In this document: piece after piece, positions 1-8,880 of the stretch
How positions within the stretch are numbered: position 1 is the stretch's first letter
Layout: each line of letters opens with the position of its first letter
Source: Lentimicrobium sp. L6
Lineage (GTDB): Bacteria; Bacteroidota; Bacteroidia; Bacteroidales; UBA12170
Length of the DNA: 64,000 nt
Assembly (NCBI RefSeq): GCF_013166655.1
Contig: NZ_JABKCA010000004.1
Span: 44,563-108,562, forward strand
Direction: 5' to 3'
Notes under the pieces: model-generated
What the model saw: the letters and a program-made list of their open reading frames with translations, nothing else
Told to the model about the DNA's origin: nothing
Databases searched by the model: none
Translations under genes and position numbers: made by a program

Positions 1-67
1 TCAGAATGTAGAGATTTATATTTTTTATTAAAAACAATCTAAATACCTAAAATAAAAACCTTTAACT

Positions 68-1972
68 ATGGCAATTAAAATTAAAACATTAAGTGGCTAT
101 TTTCATGAATACCAAAAGAGCGCAGTAAATCCAGAAGATTTCTGGGGACAACAGGCAGAAGCTTTTTATTGGCGGAAGAAATATGAATGTGTTTTAGATT
201 GGAACTTCACAGAACCAAGAATTGATTGGTTTAAAGGAGGAAGATTGAATCTTACTGAAAATATTTTTGAGCGTCAGATGTTTTTTAAGAAAGATCAGGC
301 TGCCATTATCTGGGAGCCAAATGACCCTTCTGAGGAGGGTATTACTATAACTTATTCTGAACTTTTTGATAAAGTGAAACAATTTGCCAATGTGCTCCTT
401 GAAAAGGGAGTAACAAAAGGTGACCGGGTGGCTTTGTATATGCCCATGATTCCCGAATTGGCCATTGCCATGTTGGCTTGTGCTAGAATTGGAGCCGTAC
501 ATTCTATTGTATTTGCAGGATTTTCAAGTAATGCATTAGCTGATAGAATAATTGATGCTCAAGCAAAAGTGGTTATTGCTTCTGATGGAGGATTCCGTGG
601 CACCAAAACCATTCCAATAAAGAAAATTGTAGATGAGGCAGTAGAAAGATGTGATTCAGTAGAAACGGTCATCATTAAAAAGAGAACTGGTGAAGAGGTA
701 AATATGTTAGCAGGTCGCGATTATTGGTGGGATGAACTTACTGAAGGTGTGTCTTGTGATAATGATGCTGAAATATTAGATGCTGAGGATCCTCTTTTCA
801 TCCTCTATACATCTGGTTCTACCGGCCAACCAAAAGGCTTAGTTCATACCACTGGTGGCTATATGGTTTATACTTCCTATACCTTCCGCAATGTATTTCA
901 ATATGGGGAAGGTGATGTATATTTCTGCTCTGCTGATATTGGCTGGATTACTGGCCATTCTTATATTGTTTATGGCCCATTATTAAGTGGAGCCACAACA
1001 TTAATGTTCGAAGGAATTCCTACTTTTCCTGATGCAGGAAGATATTGGGATATTGTAGAAAAGTATCAAGTGAATCAGTTCTATACAGCACCAACTGCTA
1101 TTCGTGCTTTAATGGCAGAAGGAAATGAGTTTGTCGAGAATAAAGAAATGAAAAGCCTAAAGGTTCTAGGTACAGTAGGAGAACCCATTAATGAAGAAGC
1201 TTGGCACTGGTATCATGATCATGTGGGTAAAGATCGTTGTCCCATTGTGGATACTTGGTGGCAAACGGAAACGGGTGGGATTTTAATCAGCCCTATAGCT
1301 GGCGTTACGCCCACTAAACCTTCTTATGCCACATTACCACTTCCTGGTGTTCAACCTGTCATAGTGGATCCCGATGGAAAAGAGTTAAAAGGAAACAGTG
1401 TTCAAGGTAATCTTTGTATCAAATTTCCATGGCCGGGAATGGCAAGAACTATTTATGGTGATCATGAACGTTTCCAACAAACTTACTTTTCAACCTATCC
1501 TGGCTACTATTTCACTGGAGATGGTGTAAAACGAGATGAGGATGGTTATTATAGGATACTAGGTAGAGTTGATGATGTCATCAATGTTTCAGGTCATAGA
1601 ATGGGAACAGCCGAAGTAGAAAATGCGATTAACGAGCATCCTCGAGTAGTGGAATCTGCTGTTGTTGGTTTTCCTCACGATATCAAAGGACAAGGGATTT
1701 ATGCCTTTGTAGTTTGTACCGATATGGATGAAACCACCAGCGAGGAGGGGATTATAAAGAGTATTAAAATTGGAGTTAATAATATTATTGGTCCAATTGC
1801 TCGTCCTGATAAAATTTTAATAGTAAGTGGATTGCCAAAAACACGCTCTGGTAAAATTATGAGAAGAATCCTCAGGAAAATAGCTTCCAACGATACTTCA
1901 AGCTTTGGAGATACTAGTACTTTATTGGATCCTGGTGTTGTCGAGGAGATTATGGAAAAAGCTAAGAAATAA
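68..1972 (+). CDS. acs: Acetyl-CoA synthetase (AMP-forming)
   Basis: This enzyme activates acetate with ATP and CoA to acetyl-CoA in the cytoplasm. The 634-aa product matches family length. The adenylate-forming P-loop YTSGSTGQPKG lies near residue 246, the aromatic/acetate-pocket stretch VDTWWQTETGG near 400, the hinge region YYRILGRVDDV near 500, and the C-terminal TRSGKIMRR carries the catalytic lysine (about residue 595) that is the usual acetylation site in Acs. The Trp in the acetate-pocket motif favours acetate over longer acids. The ATG at 68 gives the complete N-terminal domain. It heads a same-strand catabolic run whose end products are acetyl-CoA and acetoacetate, which fits acyl-CoA metabolism. 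A palindromic repeat separates it from the next gene. Confidence 0.95.
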   Translation: MAIKIKTLSGYFHEYQKSAVNPEDFWGQQAEAFYWRKKYECVLDWNFTEPRIDWFKGGRLNLTENIFERQMFFKKDQAAIIWEPNDPSEEGITITYSELFDKVKQFANVLLEKGVTKGDRVALYMPMIPELAIAMLACARIGAVHSIVFAGFSSNALADRIIDAQAKVVIASDGGFRGTKTIPIKKIVDEAVERCDSVETVIIKKRTGEEVNMLAGRDYWWDELTEGVSCDNDAEILDAEDPLFILYTSGSTGQPKGLVHTTGGYMVYTSYTFRNVFQYGEGDVYFCSADIGWITGHSYIVYGPLLSGATTLMFEGIPTFPDAGRYWDIVEKYQVNQFYTAPTAIRALMAEGNEFVENKEMKSLKVLGTVGEPINEEAWHWYHDHVGKDRCPIVDTWWQTETGGILISPIAGVTPTKPSYATLPLPGVQPVIVDPDGKELKGNSVQGNLCIKFPWPGMARTIYGDHERFQQTYFSTYPGYYFTGDGVKRDEDGYYRILGRVDDVINVSGHRMGTAEVENAINEHPRVVESAVVGFPHDIKGQGIYAFVVCTDMDETTSEEGIIKSIKIGVNNIIGPIARPDKILIVSGLPKTRSGKIMRRILRKIASNDTSSFGDTSTLLDPGVVEEIMEKAKK

Positions 1973-1976
1973 TATA

Positions 1977-2043
1977 TCACGCAAAGATACAAAGACGCAA
2001 AGGAGAATATTTATTTTCTTAGTGCCTTTGAGTCTTGGTGGCA
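1977..2043. repeat. Imperfect palindromic repeat, CAAAG-rich type
   Basis: The gap between acs and the hydratase gene is almost filled by an imperfect inverted repeat. The left arm (about 1977-2006) carries CACGCAAAGATACAAAGACG, and the right arm (about 2013-2043) carries AGTGCCTTTGAGTCTTGGTG, which is close to its reverse complement. A related but diverged palindrome occurs at 6825-6946. The RNA could fold into a long hairpin between the two genes. Confidence 0.75.
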
Positions 2044-2056
2044 AATCAAATAAAAA

Positions 2057-2860
2057 ATGAAAGTATATAAAACCATAGAATTAGAAATAAACAACGAAGT
2101 AGGCACCGTTTGGCTTAATCGTCCAGAAATACACAATGCTTTCAATGAAGTCATGATAGCGGAGTTGATAGAGATGTTCGAAGAAATCAATGATAATGAA
2201 GGAATCAGAGTAGTGGTTTTAAGAGGTAGAGGAAAGTCATTCTGTGCTGGAGCAGATTTGAACTGGATGCGTGATGTGGCAAAATATTCCTATGAAGATA
2301 ATTATAAAGAAAGTCTCAATCTTTCACTCTGTTTTTATAATATCTATACCTGTGCTAAGCCTACCATCGCTATTGTTCATGGAGCAGCTATTGGCGGTGC
2401 CAATGGATTATTAGCAGCTTGTGATTTTGCTTATGCAGAGGAGAATACCACTTTTTCTTTAAGTGAAGTAAAGATTGGCATTGTGCCGGCTTGTATTTCT
2501 CCATATGTGACCAAAAGAGTAGGAGAGTATGGTTCCAAAGAATTAATGCTAACAGGCAAAAGATTTAAAGGCGCCGAAGCAGCCCATCATCGTTTGGTGA
2601 ATAAATCATTATCCTCAAGCAATTTAGACCTTCATCTAGAGGAACTCATAGGATTGTTAAAGACCAGTGGCCCTAAAGCCATGACCCAATGTAAGAACCT
2701 TCTCTACGATATTTCCAATAAGCTGAGTCTTCAAGAAGCCATTGATTATACCGCCAAGATGATAGCCGAAATCAGAGCCAGCTCAGAAGGTCAAGAAGGC
2801 ATGGCAGCATTTCTGGAAAAGAGAAAGCCAAATTGGGTGGCCACCAGTCCTGAAAAATAA
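2057..2860 (+). CDS. liuC: Enoyl-CoA hydratase family, probable methylglutaconyl-CoA hydratase
   Basis: A crotonase-fold protein of 267 aa that probably hydrates 3-methylglutaconyl-CoA to HMG-CoA in leucine breakdown. The oxyanion-hole segments are visible as GKSFCAGADLNWMR (about residues 55-68) and GAAIGGANGLLAACD (about 108-122). The downstream FSLSEVKIGIVPACISPYV stretch carries the Glu and the PAxISPYV pattern typical of methylglutaconyl-CoA hydratases. It lies directly before a biotin carboxylase subunit and an acyl-CoA dehydrogenase, which supports the leucine-type assignment. A generic short-chain enoyl-CoA hydratase cannot be excluded from sequence alone. Confidence 0.82.
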   Translation: MKVYKTIELEINNEVGTVWLNRPEIHNAFNEVMIAELIEMFEEINDNEGIRVVVLRGRGKSFCAGADLNWMRDVAKYSYEDNYKESLNLSLCFYNIYTCAKPTIAIVHGAAIGGANGLLAACDFAYAEENTTFSLSEVKIGIVPACISPYVTKRVGEYGSKELMLTGKRFKGAEAAHHRLVNKSLSSSNLDLHLEELIGLLKTSGPKAMTQCKNLLYDISNKLSLQEAIDYTAKMIAEIRASSEGQEGMAAFLEKRKPNWVATSPEK

Positions 2861-2873
2861 TAAATTACTGCTT

Positions 2874-2894
2874 GCGTTGATTTGTAATCGACGC
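2874..2894. repeat. Short REP-like hairpin
   Basis: A 9-bp stem (GCGTTGATT at 2874-2882 paired with AATCGACGC at 2886-2894, one G-U pair) encloses a 3-base loop. No T-run follows, so it does not look like a terminator. It resembles the small palindromes around a TGTAAT core found between genes in Bacteroidota. Confidence 0.55.
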
Positions 2895-2914
2895 GTTCTA
2901 ATAATAGAGGAATA

Positions 2915-4900
2915 ATGAAGAAATTCAATAAAATATTAATTGCCAATAGAGGTGAAATTGCAGTAAGAATTATTAAGGCTGCTCAGAAAATGGGAATCAC
3001 CAGTATGGCTGTCTATTCACAGGCTGATAAGGATAGCTTACATATTCGTAAAGCTGATGAAGCCTTTTGTATAGGTGAAGAATCACTGTCTGAAACCTAT
3101 TTGAATGTTGGAAAAATAATGGAGATTGCTCTGAAACATGGGGCTGATGCCATTCATCCAGGTTATGGTTTTTTGGCGGAAAATCCTGAATTGGTGGCAG
3201 CTTGTGAAAAGAACGATATTGTTTTTATTGGACCGTCGAGTCGAGCCATTCAGTTAATGGGAAATAAAATAGAGGCACGAGCTTTTGTGGATAGCCTTAA
3301 AATCCCCATGACCAAAGGTGTGACGGGTAGCCCTGAAGAACTTCTGAGTCTGGCAAAAAACATAGAACTGCCTATCCTTGTAAAAGCCGCAGCTGGTGGA
3401 GGAGGGAAAGGAATGAGAATTGTGCGTGATTGGAATGATTTGGAATCCGTAATTGAGTCCACAAGCCGTGAAGCCTTAGCTTATTTTGGTGATGCTGAAG
3501 TTTATGTGGAGAAGTTCATTGAGAATCCTCGTCATATAGAGATTCAGCTTTTAGGTGACCAATTTGGAAATGTGATTCATTTATATGAACGTGAATGTAG
3601 CATTCAACGTCGTTACCAGAAAATAATTGAGGAATCTCCATCTCCCACTTTAGATCAAGCCACAAGAGAAAAGATGGGGAAAGCAGCAGTAGATATTGCC
3701 AAAGCCATTAATTATACCAGTGCTGGAACTATCGAGTTTTTAGTGGATTCCGATTTAAACTACTATTTCTTGGAGATGAATACTAGAATTCAAGTGGAAC
3801 ATCCTGTTACGGAAATGGTGACTGGCGTAGACTTGGTTCAAGAGCAAATTAGGATAGCACAAGGAGAAGAATTAAGCTGGAAGCAAGAAGATATTAAGCA
3901 AAATGGTCATGCCATTGAAGCACGAGTTTATGCGGAAGAACCTGAGAATGATTTTCGTCCAGCACCAGGTTTCGTAAGTTATTATAAAGAACCCAAAGGA
4001 GTTCATATTAGAGTGGATTCAGCTATTGATCAAGCCGTAGAGATAAAAAGCTTTTTCGACCCCATGATAAGCAAGTTGGTCGTGTGGGAAGAGAACAGGT
4101 CCAAAGCGATCACGAAAATGATGGCTAGTTTAGAGGAATTCGTCATTTTGGGCTTGTCGACTAATATTCCTTTTATGCTGGCTTTAATGAAAGAAGAAGA
4201 TTATATACTGAATTATATCTCTACTAAATATTGCGATACTCATGCTTCTCAAATACTAAAAAGTGCTGAAGCTTATCATCTTAATATGGATAGGAATATC
4301 CTTGGAGCAGCTTATGCCTCTATAAAAATAGCCTCCTCTAATTCACCTCATAATATTTGGGAAAAAATAGCTTATTGGAGATTACAAATGGATTTTCAAT
4401 GGAAATTAGGAGAAGAATTCCTTTCTTATCAATTGATGGAAGTAAAACCTTCAAGTTTCAGATTAAAAAATGGACAAGATATTCTTCCAGTTGAAATTTT
4501 AAGTGTAAAGAATAATTGTATTGATTTAAGTATTGATAACAAAGAAGAACGAGTTTACTTCGTGAAGAAAGATGAAGCCCATATTCTTTTTAATTGGAAA
4601 GGACAAGTATTTAAATTAGAAGATTTAGAGGTCTTAGTTCAAGAAGATTTTTACGAATCTAGTCATGAGGCTGAAACTAGCGATATTTTAAAATCTCCAA
4701 TGCCTGGTAAGGTGATCAAAGTATTGGTGGAAGAAGGGGGAGAGGTTAAAAAAGGTCAAACTTTATTGATAGTGGAAGCCATGAAAATGGAAAATAATAT
4801 CTTAGCCAGTCGTGATGGAAAAATAGAAGAAATTCTAGTTCAAGAAGGAGAAATGGTGGATAATACTAAAATATTATTACGTTTGGAGGAGGCTGAATAA
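2915..4900 (+). CDS. Biotin-dependent acyl-CoA carboxylase alpha subunit (methylcrotonyl-CoA carboxylase type)
   Basis: This 661-aa protein joins a biotin carboxylase to a C-terminal biotin carrier domain. [11 protein letters not shown] opens the N-terminal domain, the ATP-grasp glycine loop [14 protein letters not shown] is near residue 158, [18 protein letters not shown] near 228 and [14 protein letters not shown] near 288 carry active-site residues. The biotinylation motif VEAMKMEN places the biotin lysine at residue 624. The length and layout match the MCC/PCC/ACC alpha-subunit class. Its neighbours point to 3-methylcrotonyl-CoA as substrate, since a hydratase precedes it and an acyl-CoA dehydrogenase follows. 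The carboxyltransferase beta subunit it needs is not in the window and may lie upstream of position 1. Confidence 0.88.
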   Translation: MKKFNKILIANRGEIAVRIIKAAQKMGITSMAVYSQADKDSLHIRKADEAFCIGEESLSETYLNVGKIMEIALKHGADAIHPGYGFLAENPELVAACEKNDIVFIGPSSRAIQLMGNKIEARAFVDSLKIPMTKGVTGSPEELLSLAKNIELPILVKAAAGGGGKGMRIVRDWNDLESVIESTSREALAYFGDAEVYVEKFIENPRHIEIQLLGDQFGNVIHLYERECSIQRRYQKIIEESPSPTLDQATREKMGKAAVDIAKAINYTSAGTIEFLVDSDLNYYFLEMNTRIQVEHPVTEMVTGVDLVQEQIRIAQGEELSWKQEDIKQNGHAIEARVYAEEPENDFRPAPGFVSYYKEPKGVHIRVDSAIDQAVEIKSFFDPMISKLVVWEENRSKAITKMMASLEEFVILGLSTNIPFMLALMKEEDYILNYISTKYCDTHASQILKSAEAYHLNMDRNILGAAYASIKIASSNSPHNIWEKIAYWRLQMDFQWKLGEEFLSYQLMEVKPSSFRLKNGQDILPVEILSVKNNCIDLSIDNKEERVYFVKKDEAHILFNWKGQVFKLEDLEVLVQEDFYESSHEAETSDILKSPMPGKVIKVLVEEGGEVKKGQTLLIVEAMKMENNILASRDGKIEEILVQEGEMVDNTKILLRLEEAE

Positions 4901-4951
4901 ATCATCAATTCTATCACAAAAATCAATTTTTAATCAAATAAAACATCATAT

Positions 4952-6100
4952 ATGAATTTCGAATTAACAGAAGAACAAGAGTTGATTAGACAAACGGTAA
5001 GGGATTTTGCTGAAAGAGAAATCAAACCTATTGCTCAAGAGTTGGACGAGAAAGAAGAGTTTTCAGAGGATTTAACTCGAAAAATGGGTGAGCTTGGCCT
5101 TTTTGGTATGTATCTTCCAGAAAAATATGGCGGACAAGAATTGGATACCTTATCCTATATTATCGCAGTTGAGGAATTAGCCAGAGTTGATGGCTCTCAA
5201 GCAGCCACTTTAGCGGCTCATAATTCTTTGGGAATTGGACCACTCTATTATTACGGAACAGAAGAGCAGAAATTAAAATACTTGCCCAAATTATGTACTG
5301 GTGAAGGGCTTTGGGCTTTTGGTCTTACTGAGCCCGATGCCGGTTCTGATAGTCGAGGTTCTAAAACCACTGCAAAACTAGAGGAGGGAAAATGGAGAAT
5401 AAATGGTTCTAAGATATTCATCACCAATGGTGCCTCCGATTTGTCATTAGGAGCAACTGTACAGGCCGTAACAAAGGTTCTTCCTGATGGTAAAAAAGAA
5501 TTCACCACCGTAATTGTAGAAAAAGATACTCCTGGTTTTAAAAGAGTAGCCATGCATGGAAAAATGATGTGGCGTTCTTCAGATACTTCAGAATTATATT
5601 TCGATGATTGTATAGTACCAGAAGAAAATCTACTAGGAGATATTGGACAAGGAAGTAAGATTATGCTTTCGACTCTAGATAATGGAAGACTTTCCATTGC
5701 TGCTATGGGTTTAGGGTTGGCACAAGGAGCTTATGAAATGGCTTTGCAGTATTCTAAAGAACGTAATCAGTTTGGAAAACCAATTTCTAAATTTCAGGCC
5801 ATTGCTTTTAAGTTGGCCGATATGGCCATGCAAATTGAATTAGCCAGAAATCTCCTATACAAAGCATGCTGGTTAAAAGACAATAAAAAACCATTTGCCA
5901 AAGAAGCAGCCATGTCGAAATTATACTGTAGTGAGATTGCAAAATCAGTAGCTGATGAAGCAGTGCAAATTCATGGTGGTTATGGCTTAATGAAAGATTA
6001 TCCAATAGAAAGATTTTATCGTGACCAACGATTATTACAGATAGGAGAGGGCACTTCTGAGATTCAAAGAATGGTAATATCAAGATATATTGGTTGTTAA
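4952..6100 (+). CDS. Acyl-CoA dehydrogenase
   Basis: A cytoplasmic FAD-dependent acyl-CoA dehydrogenase of 382 aa, which makes the alpha-beta double bond of a short acyl-CoA and passes electrons to ETF. Family signatures are FGLTEPDAGSD (about 127-137), the QFGKPISKFQ stretch and the C-terminal YGLMKDYPIERFYRD. The catalytic Glu sits at residue 366 in IGEGTSEIQR, the position used by short/medium straight-chain enzymes. Isovaleryl-CoA dehydrogenases instead use a Glu about 110 residues earlier, where this protein has LDNGRLSIA. The operon context suggests leucine breakdown, but the residue pattern suggests a butyryl-CoA-dehydrogenase type, so the substrate is left open. Confidence 0.9.
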   Translation: MNFELTEEQELIRQTVRDFAEREIKPIAQELDEKEEFSEDLTRKMGELGLFGMYLPEKYGGQELDTLSYIIAVEELARVDGSQAATLAAHNSLGIGPLYYYGTEEQKLKYLPKLCTGEGLWAFGLTEPDAGSDSRGSKTTAKLEEGKWRINGSKIFITNGASDLSLGATVQAVTKVLPDGKKEFTTVIVEKDTPGFKRVAMHGKMMWRSSDTSELYFDDCIVPEENLLGDIGQGSKIMLSTLDNGRLSIAAMGLGLAQGAYEMALQYSKERNQFGKPISKFQAIAFKLADMAMQIELARNLLYKACWLKDNKKPFAKEAAMSKLYCSEIAKSVADEAVQIHGGYGLMKDYPIERFYRDQRLLQIGEGTSEIQRMVISRYIGC

Positions 6101-6123
6101 AACGAAAAACAAAAACCTAAAAT

Positions 6124-6816
6124 ATGAATAAAGTAGTAAAAGATGCTAAGGAGGCTTTGCAAGGAATGCAAGACGGACAAACCCTAATGTTGGGTGGTTT
6201 TGGTCTTTGTGGGATTCCGGAAAATACCATCAAGGCCTTAGTGGAATCTGAGTTCAAAGATTTAACCTGTATTTCTAATAATGCTGGTGTCGATAATTTT
6301 GGCTTAGGTGCATTATTAAGAAAACACCAAATTAAAAAGATGATATCTTCTTATGTAGGTGAAAATAAAGAGTTTGAACGTCAGATGCTTTCTGGTGAGC
6401 TAGAGGTGGACTTGGTTCCACAAGGGACTTTAGCAGAGCGTATTAGAGCAGGTGGAGCCGGTATTCCAGCTTTTTACGTTCCGGCAGGTTATGGAACTGA
6501 AGTTGGTGAAGGTAAAGAATCAAGAGAATTCAATGGAAAAATGCATCTTTTAGAACATGCATTAACTGCGGATTTTGCAGTAGTAAAGGCTTGGAAAGGG
6601 GATACCATGGGAAATCTTATTTACCGAGAAACAGCTAATAACTTTAATCAGCCCATGGCCATGGCCGGTAAAATCACCATTGCAGAAGTGGAAGAACTGG
6701 TTTCTGCCGGTGAGTTGGACCCCAATCAGATTCACACACCAGGTGTCTTTGTTCAAAGAATATTTCAAGGTGTAGATTATGAAAAGCGAATTGAATTTGA
6801 AACAGTTCGTGATTAG
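6124..6816 (+). CDS. scoA: 3-oxoacid CoA-transferase subunit A
   Basis: The alpha subunit (230 aa) of a two-subunit succinyl-CoA:3-ketoacid (acetoacetate) CoA-transferase. The N-terminal stretch [16 protein letters not shown] and [16 protein letters not shown] (about 119-134) are characteristic of the A subunit. It starts 23 bases after the acyl-CoA dehydrogenase. With the B subunit it would convert acetoacetate to acetoacetyl-CoA, the last step that brings HMG-CoA cleavage products into central metabolism. A long palindromic repeat separates it from subunit B, which is unusual for an obligate pair. Confidence 0.93.
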   Translation: MNKVVKDAKEALQGMQDGQTLMLGGFGLCGIPENTIKALVESEFKDLTCISNNAGVDNFGLGALLRKHQIKKMISSYVGENKEFERQMLSGELEVDLVPQGTLAERIRAGGAGIPAFYVPAGYGTEVGEGKESREFNGKMHLLEHALTADFAVVKAWKGDTMGNLIYRETANNFNQPMAMAGKITIAEVEELVSAGELDPNQIHTPGVFVQRIFQGVDYEKRIEFETVRD

Positions 6817-6824
6817 ATTAATTA

Positions 6825-6946
6825 ACCACTAAGACACAGAGACACAAAGGTACACGAAGAGCTCATTAATTATACTTTGGTTTTAAAGCGAGCGTATATA
6901 GAATTAAACTTTGTGTACCTTAGAGTCTTGGAGCCTTTGTGGCAGA
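6825..6946. repeat. Long imperfect inverted repeat between CoA-transferase subunits
   Basis: Left arm about 6825-6860 (contains CCACTAAGACACAGAGACAC) and right arm about 6909-6946 (contains CTTGGAGCCTTTGTGGCAG) are near reverse complements, sharing an AAGGTACAC segment. About 48 bases of unrelated sequence lie between the arms. The arms are related to the palindrome at 1977-2043, so this is a dispersed element rather than a gene-specific structure. Confidence 0.75.
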
Positions 6947-6960
6947 TAAAAATAAAAACA

Positions 6961-7617
6961 ATGAGTCTAGATAAAAACGGAATAGCAAAAAGAATAGCCC
7001 AAGAATTACAAGATGGGTATTATGTAAACCTAGGGATTGGAATACCAACATTAGTTGCAAATTATGTCCCAGATGGAATAGAAGTAGTGCTTCAGTCGGA
7101 GAATGGATTATTAGGAATTGGCCCCTTTCCTGAAAAGGGAAAAGCAGATGCCGACCTGATAAATGCGGGTAAGCAAACGGTGACTACATTGGCAGGTTCT
7201 TCTTTCTTTGATTCTTCGATGAGCTTTGCCATGATTAGAGGAGGTCATATTGATTTAACTGTCCTTGGTGCTTTTGAAGTTACTGATAAAGGAGACATCA
7301 GTTCCTGGAAAATTCCCGGAAAAATGGTAAAAGGGATGGGAGGAGCCATGGATTTAGTGGCGGCAGCAAAGAATATTATCGTAGCCACCACTCATACCGA
7401 TAGAAATGGGAATCCAAAGCTGAAAACAGCTTGTAGTCTTCCTTTAACAGGAGTAAACTGCGTAAAGAAAATTGTTTCGGATTTAGCCGTCATCGAAGTA
7501 ACAGACCAAGGCTTCAAATTAATAGAAAGAGCTCCTGGAGTTTCTGTTGAAGAAATTGTGGAGAAGACCGGTGCCCCTTTAATTATTGAAGGTGATATTC
7601 CAGAGATGAAGATTTAG
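6961..7617 (+). CDS. scoB: 3-oxoacid CoA-transferase subunit B
   Basis: The beta subunit (218 aa) of the same CoA-transferase. It has the NLGIGIPTLVANYVP opening and the active-site QSENGLLGIGPFP, whose Glu forms the CoA-thioester intermediate in this family. The ATG at 6961 (MSLDKNGIAKR) is chosen because it matches the family N-terminus. A reading frame extending upstream to 6877 would run through the right arm of the palindromic repeat, so that extension is not coding. The stop codon runs directly into a heptamer tandem repeat. Confidence 0.93.
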   Translation: MSLDKNGIAKRIAQELQDGYYVNLGIGIPTLVANYVPDGIEVVLQSENGLLGIGPFPEKGKADADLINAGKQTVTTLAGSSFFDSSMSFAMIRGGHIDLTVLGAFEVTDKGDISSWKIPGKMVKGMGGAMDLVAAAKNIIVATTHTDRNGNPKLKTACSLPLTGVNCVKKIVSDLAVIEVTDQGFKLIERAPGVSVEEIVEKTGAPLIIEGDIPEMKI

Positions 7618-7686
7618 GGCAAAGGGCAAAGGGCAAAGAGCAAAGAGCAAAGGGCAAAGAGCAAAGAGCAAAGAGCAAAGAGCAAA
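7617..7686. repeat. Heptamer tandem repeat, ten units of GRGCAAA
   Basis: Ten consecutive 7-base units follow the scoB stop codon, and the first unit shares its last base. Four units read GGGCAAA and six read GAGCAAA, with no interruptions. It is non-coding and should be length-variable between strains. Confidence 0.9.
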
Positions 7687-7736
7687 TATCCTTAATAAAC
7701 ATTTCGTAAATAATAGAATTATTAAAAAATAATCTT

Positions 7737-7853
7737 TTGAAAAAAGTGTTCAAGAACGAGGCATGTGAGTCATTTTAATTTGAGAGCTTACTACGGTAAG
7801 TGACAAAATTAAAATGTGAACATAACGAAGTTATTGGACAATGTTTTCAAAAT
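7737..7853. repeat. Imperfect palindromic element of about 117 bp
   Basis: Two arms of roughly 54 bases, from about 7737 and ending about 7853, are imperfect reverse complements. Matching blocks include TTGAAAA / TTTTCAA at the ends and ATTTTAATTT / AAATTAAAAT near the centre. It contains no credible reading frame. It occupies the gap before the HMG-CoA-lyase-like gene and looks like a small dispersed palindromic unit. Confidence 0.55.
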
Positions 7854-7868
7854 CTAAATACCTGAATT

Positions 7869-8876
7869 ATGAATTATCCAAAGAGAGTGACTATTGGCGA
7901 TATTACTGTCAGAGACGGTTACCAACACGAAGAAAATTTTATCCCAACCGAAGCCAAAATATGGATGTTAGAACAATTAGTTTTAGCAGGTTTTAAACAT
8001 ATTGAGGTATCTAACTTTGGTAATCCAAAAGGAATGCCTCAGTTTAAAGACTGCGATGATTTATTCAAAGGTATTCATCAATCAAAGAAAGTAAAGCATC
8101 TTTTAGAGGAGGTAAGTTTAACTGCTGTTACTATTAGAGAAAGAGCAGCTGAAAGAGCCATACAAGCAAAATTAGAAGGCTGGGGACCCGATAGAATCCT
8201 CTTTATGGTATCCACCAGTGAGAGTCATCACAAAAAGAATAGTGGTCTTTCTTTAAAGGAATATTGGAAAATGGCTGAGGAATATATAAAGAAAGCTCAT
8301 GATGTGGGTATCAAAGTAAATGGAACCGTGAGCACCATTTGGGGCTGTCCGATTGAAGGTCCTACTGATATGAATAAAGCCATAGAATTTGCACAGCGTT
8401 GGATAGATATTGGAGCCGATGATGTGGAACATGCAGACCATGACGGTAGTGCTTCACCAGATAGGGTTTATCGCTATTATTCTTCATTACTTGAGCATTT
8501 TGGAAATCCAGATAAGCATATTGTACATTTTCATACCACTAGAGGATGGGGCTTGGCCAATGTGCTAGCTGCCTTGCAAGCTGGGATGACCAATTACGAA
8601 TCTACTATGGGTGGAATTGGCGGACAGCCCGCTAATTTTGTAAGTGGAGTTCCTGTGTCAGGAACAGGAGCCTATTATTATAAAGACTCAAATTTGGTGG
8701 GTTTAGTCAGTACCGAAGATATGGTGGTTATGATGGATGAAATGGGTATTGAAACCAATTTGGATATTGATAAAATTCTAGACATAGGAAATATGAATGA
8801 GCGGATAGTGGGTCGTAGATTACGCTCTGAAGCTATCAAAAGTGGCCGCATACCTAAGGATTTGACTGGGAGGTAG
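7869..8876 (+). CDS. HMG-CoA-lyase-like (HMGL/DRE-TIM metallolyase) protein, catalytic Cys absent
   Basis: A 335-aa TIM-barrel protein of the HMGL-like family. Arg15-Asp16 (VRDGYQHEE) supply the catalytic Arg and a metal ligand, IEVSNFGNPKGMPQF near residues 45-60 corresponds to the conserved EVTSFVSPK segment, and His220/His222 (VHFHTTRG) are the metal-binding pair. Classical HMG-CoA lyases carry the catalytic Cys in GLGGCPYA. Here the aligned segment is GIGGQPANF with Gln253. STEDMVVMMDEMGI aligns with the family's ATEDLVYML. It is about 40 residues longer than usual bacterial lyases. Position after the CoA-transferase genes suggests a role in the same pathway, but the exact reaction is uncertain. 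Confidence 0.72.
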   Translation: MNYPKRVTIGDITVRDGYQHEENFIPTEAKIWMLEQLVLAGFKHIEVSNFGNPKGMPQFKDCDDLFKGIHQSKKVKHLLEEVSLTAVTIRERAAERAIQAKLEGWGPDRILFMVSTSESHHKKNSGLSLKEYWKMAEEYIKKAHDVGIKVNGTVSTIWGCPIEGPTDMNKAIEFAQRWIDIGADDVEHADHDGSASPDRVYRYYSSLLEHFGNPDKHIVHFHTTRGWGLANVLAALQAGMTNYESTMGGIGGQPANFVSGVPVSGTGAYYYKDSNLVGLVSTEDMVVMMDEMGIETNLDIDKILDIGNMNERIVGRRLRSEAIKSGRIPKDLTGR

Positions 8877-8880
8877 TTTG

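Noticed and set aside
6877..6960. Upstream extension of CoA-transferase subunit B
   Set aside because: It runs through the right arm of the palindromic repeat, begins with a non-ATG codon, and the family N-terminus matches the ATG at 6961.
7617..7686. CRISPR-like array
   Set aside because: The repeats are 7 bases long with no spacers, so it is a simple tandem repeat.
7737..7853. Insertion sequence
   Set aside because: There is no transposase frame and the length is only about 117 bp, so at most it is a non-autonomous palindrome.
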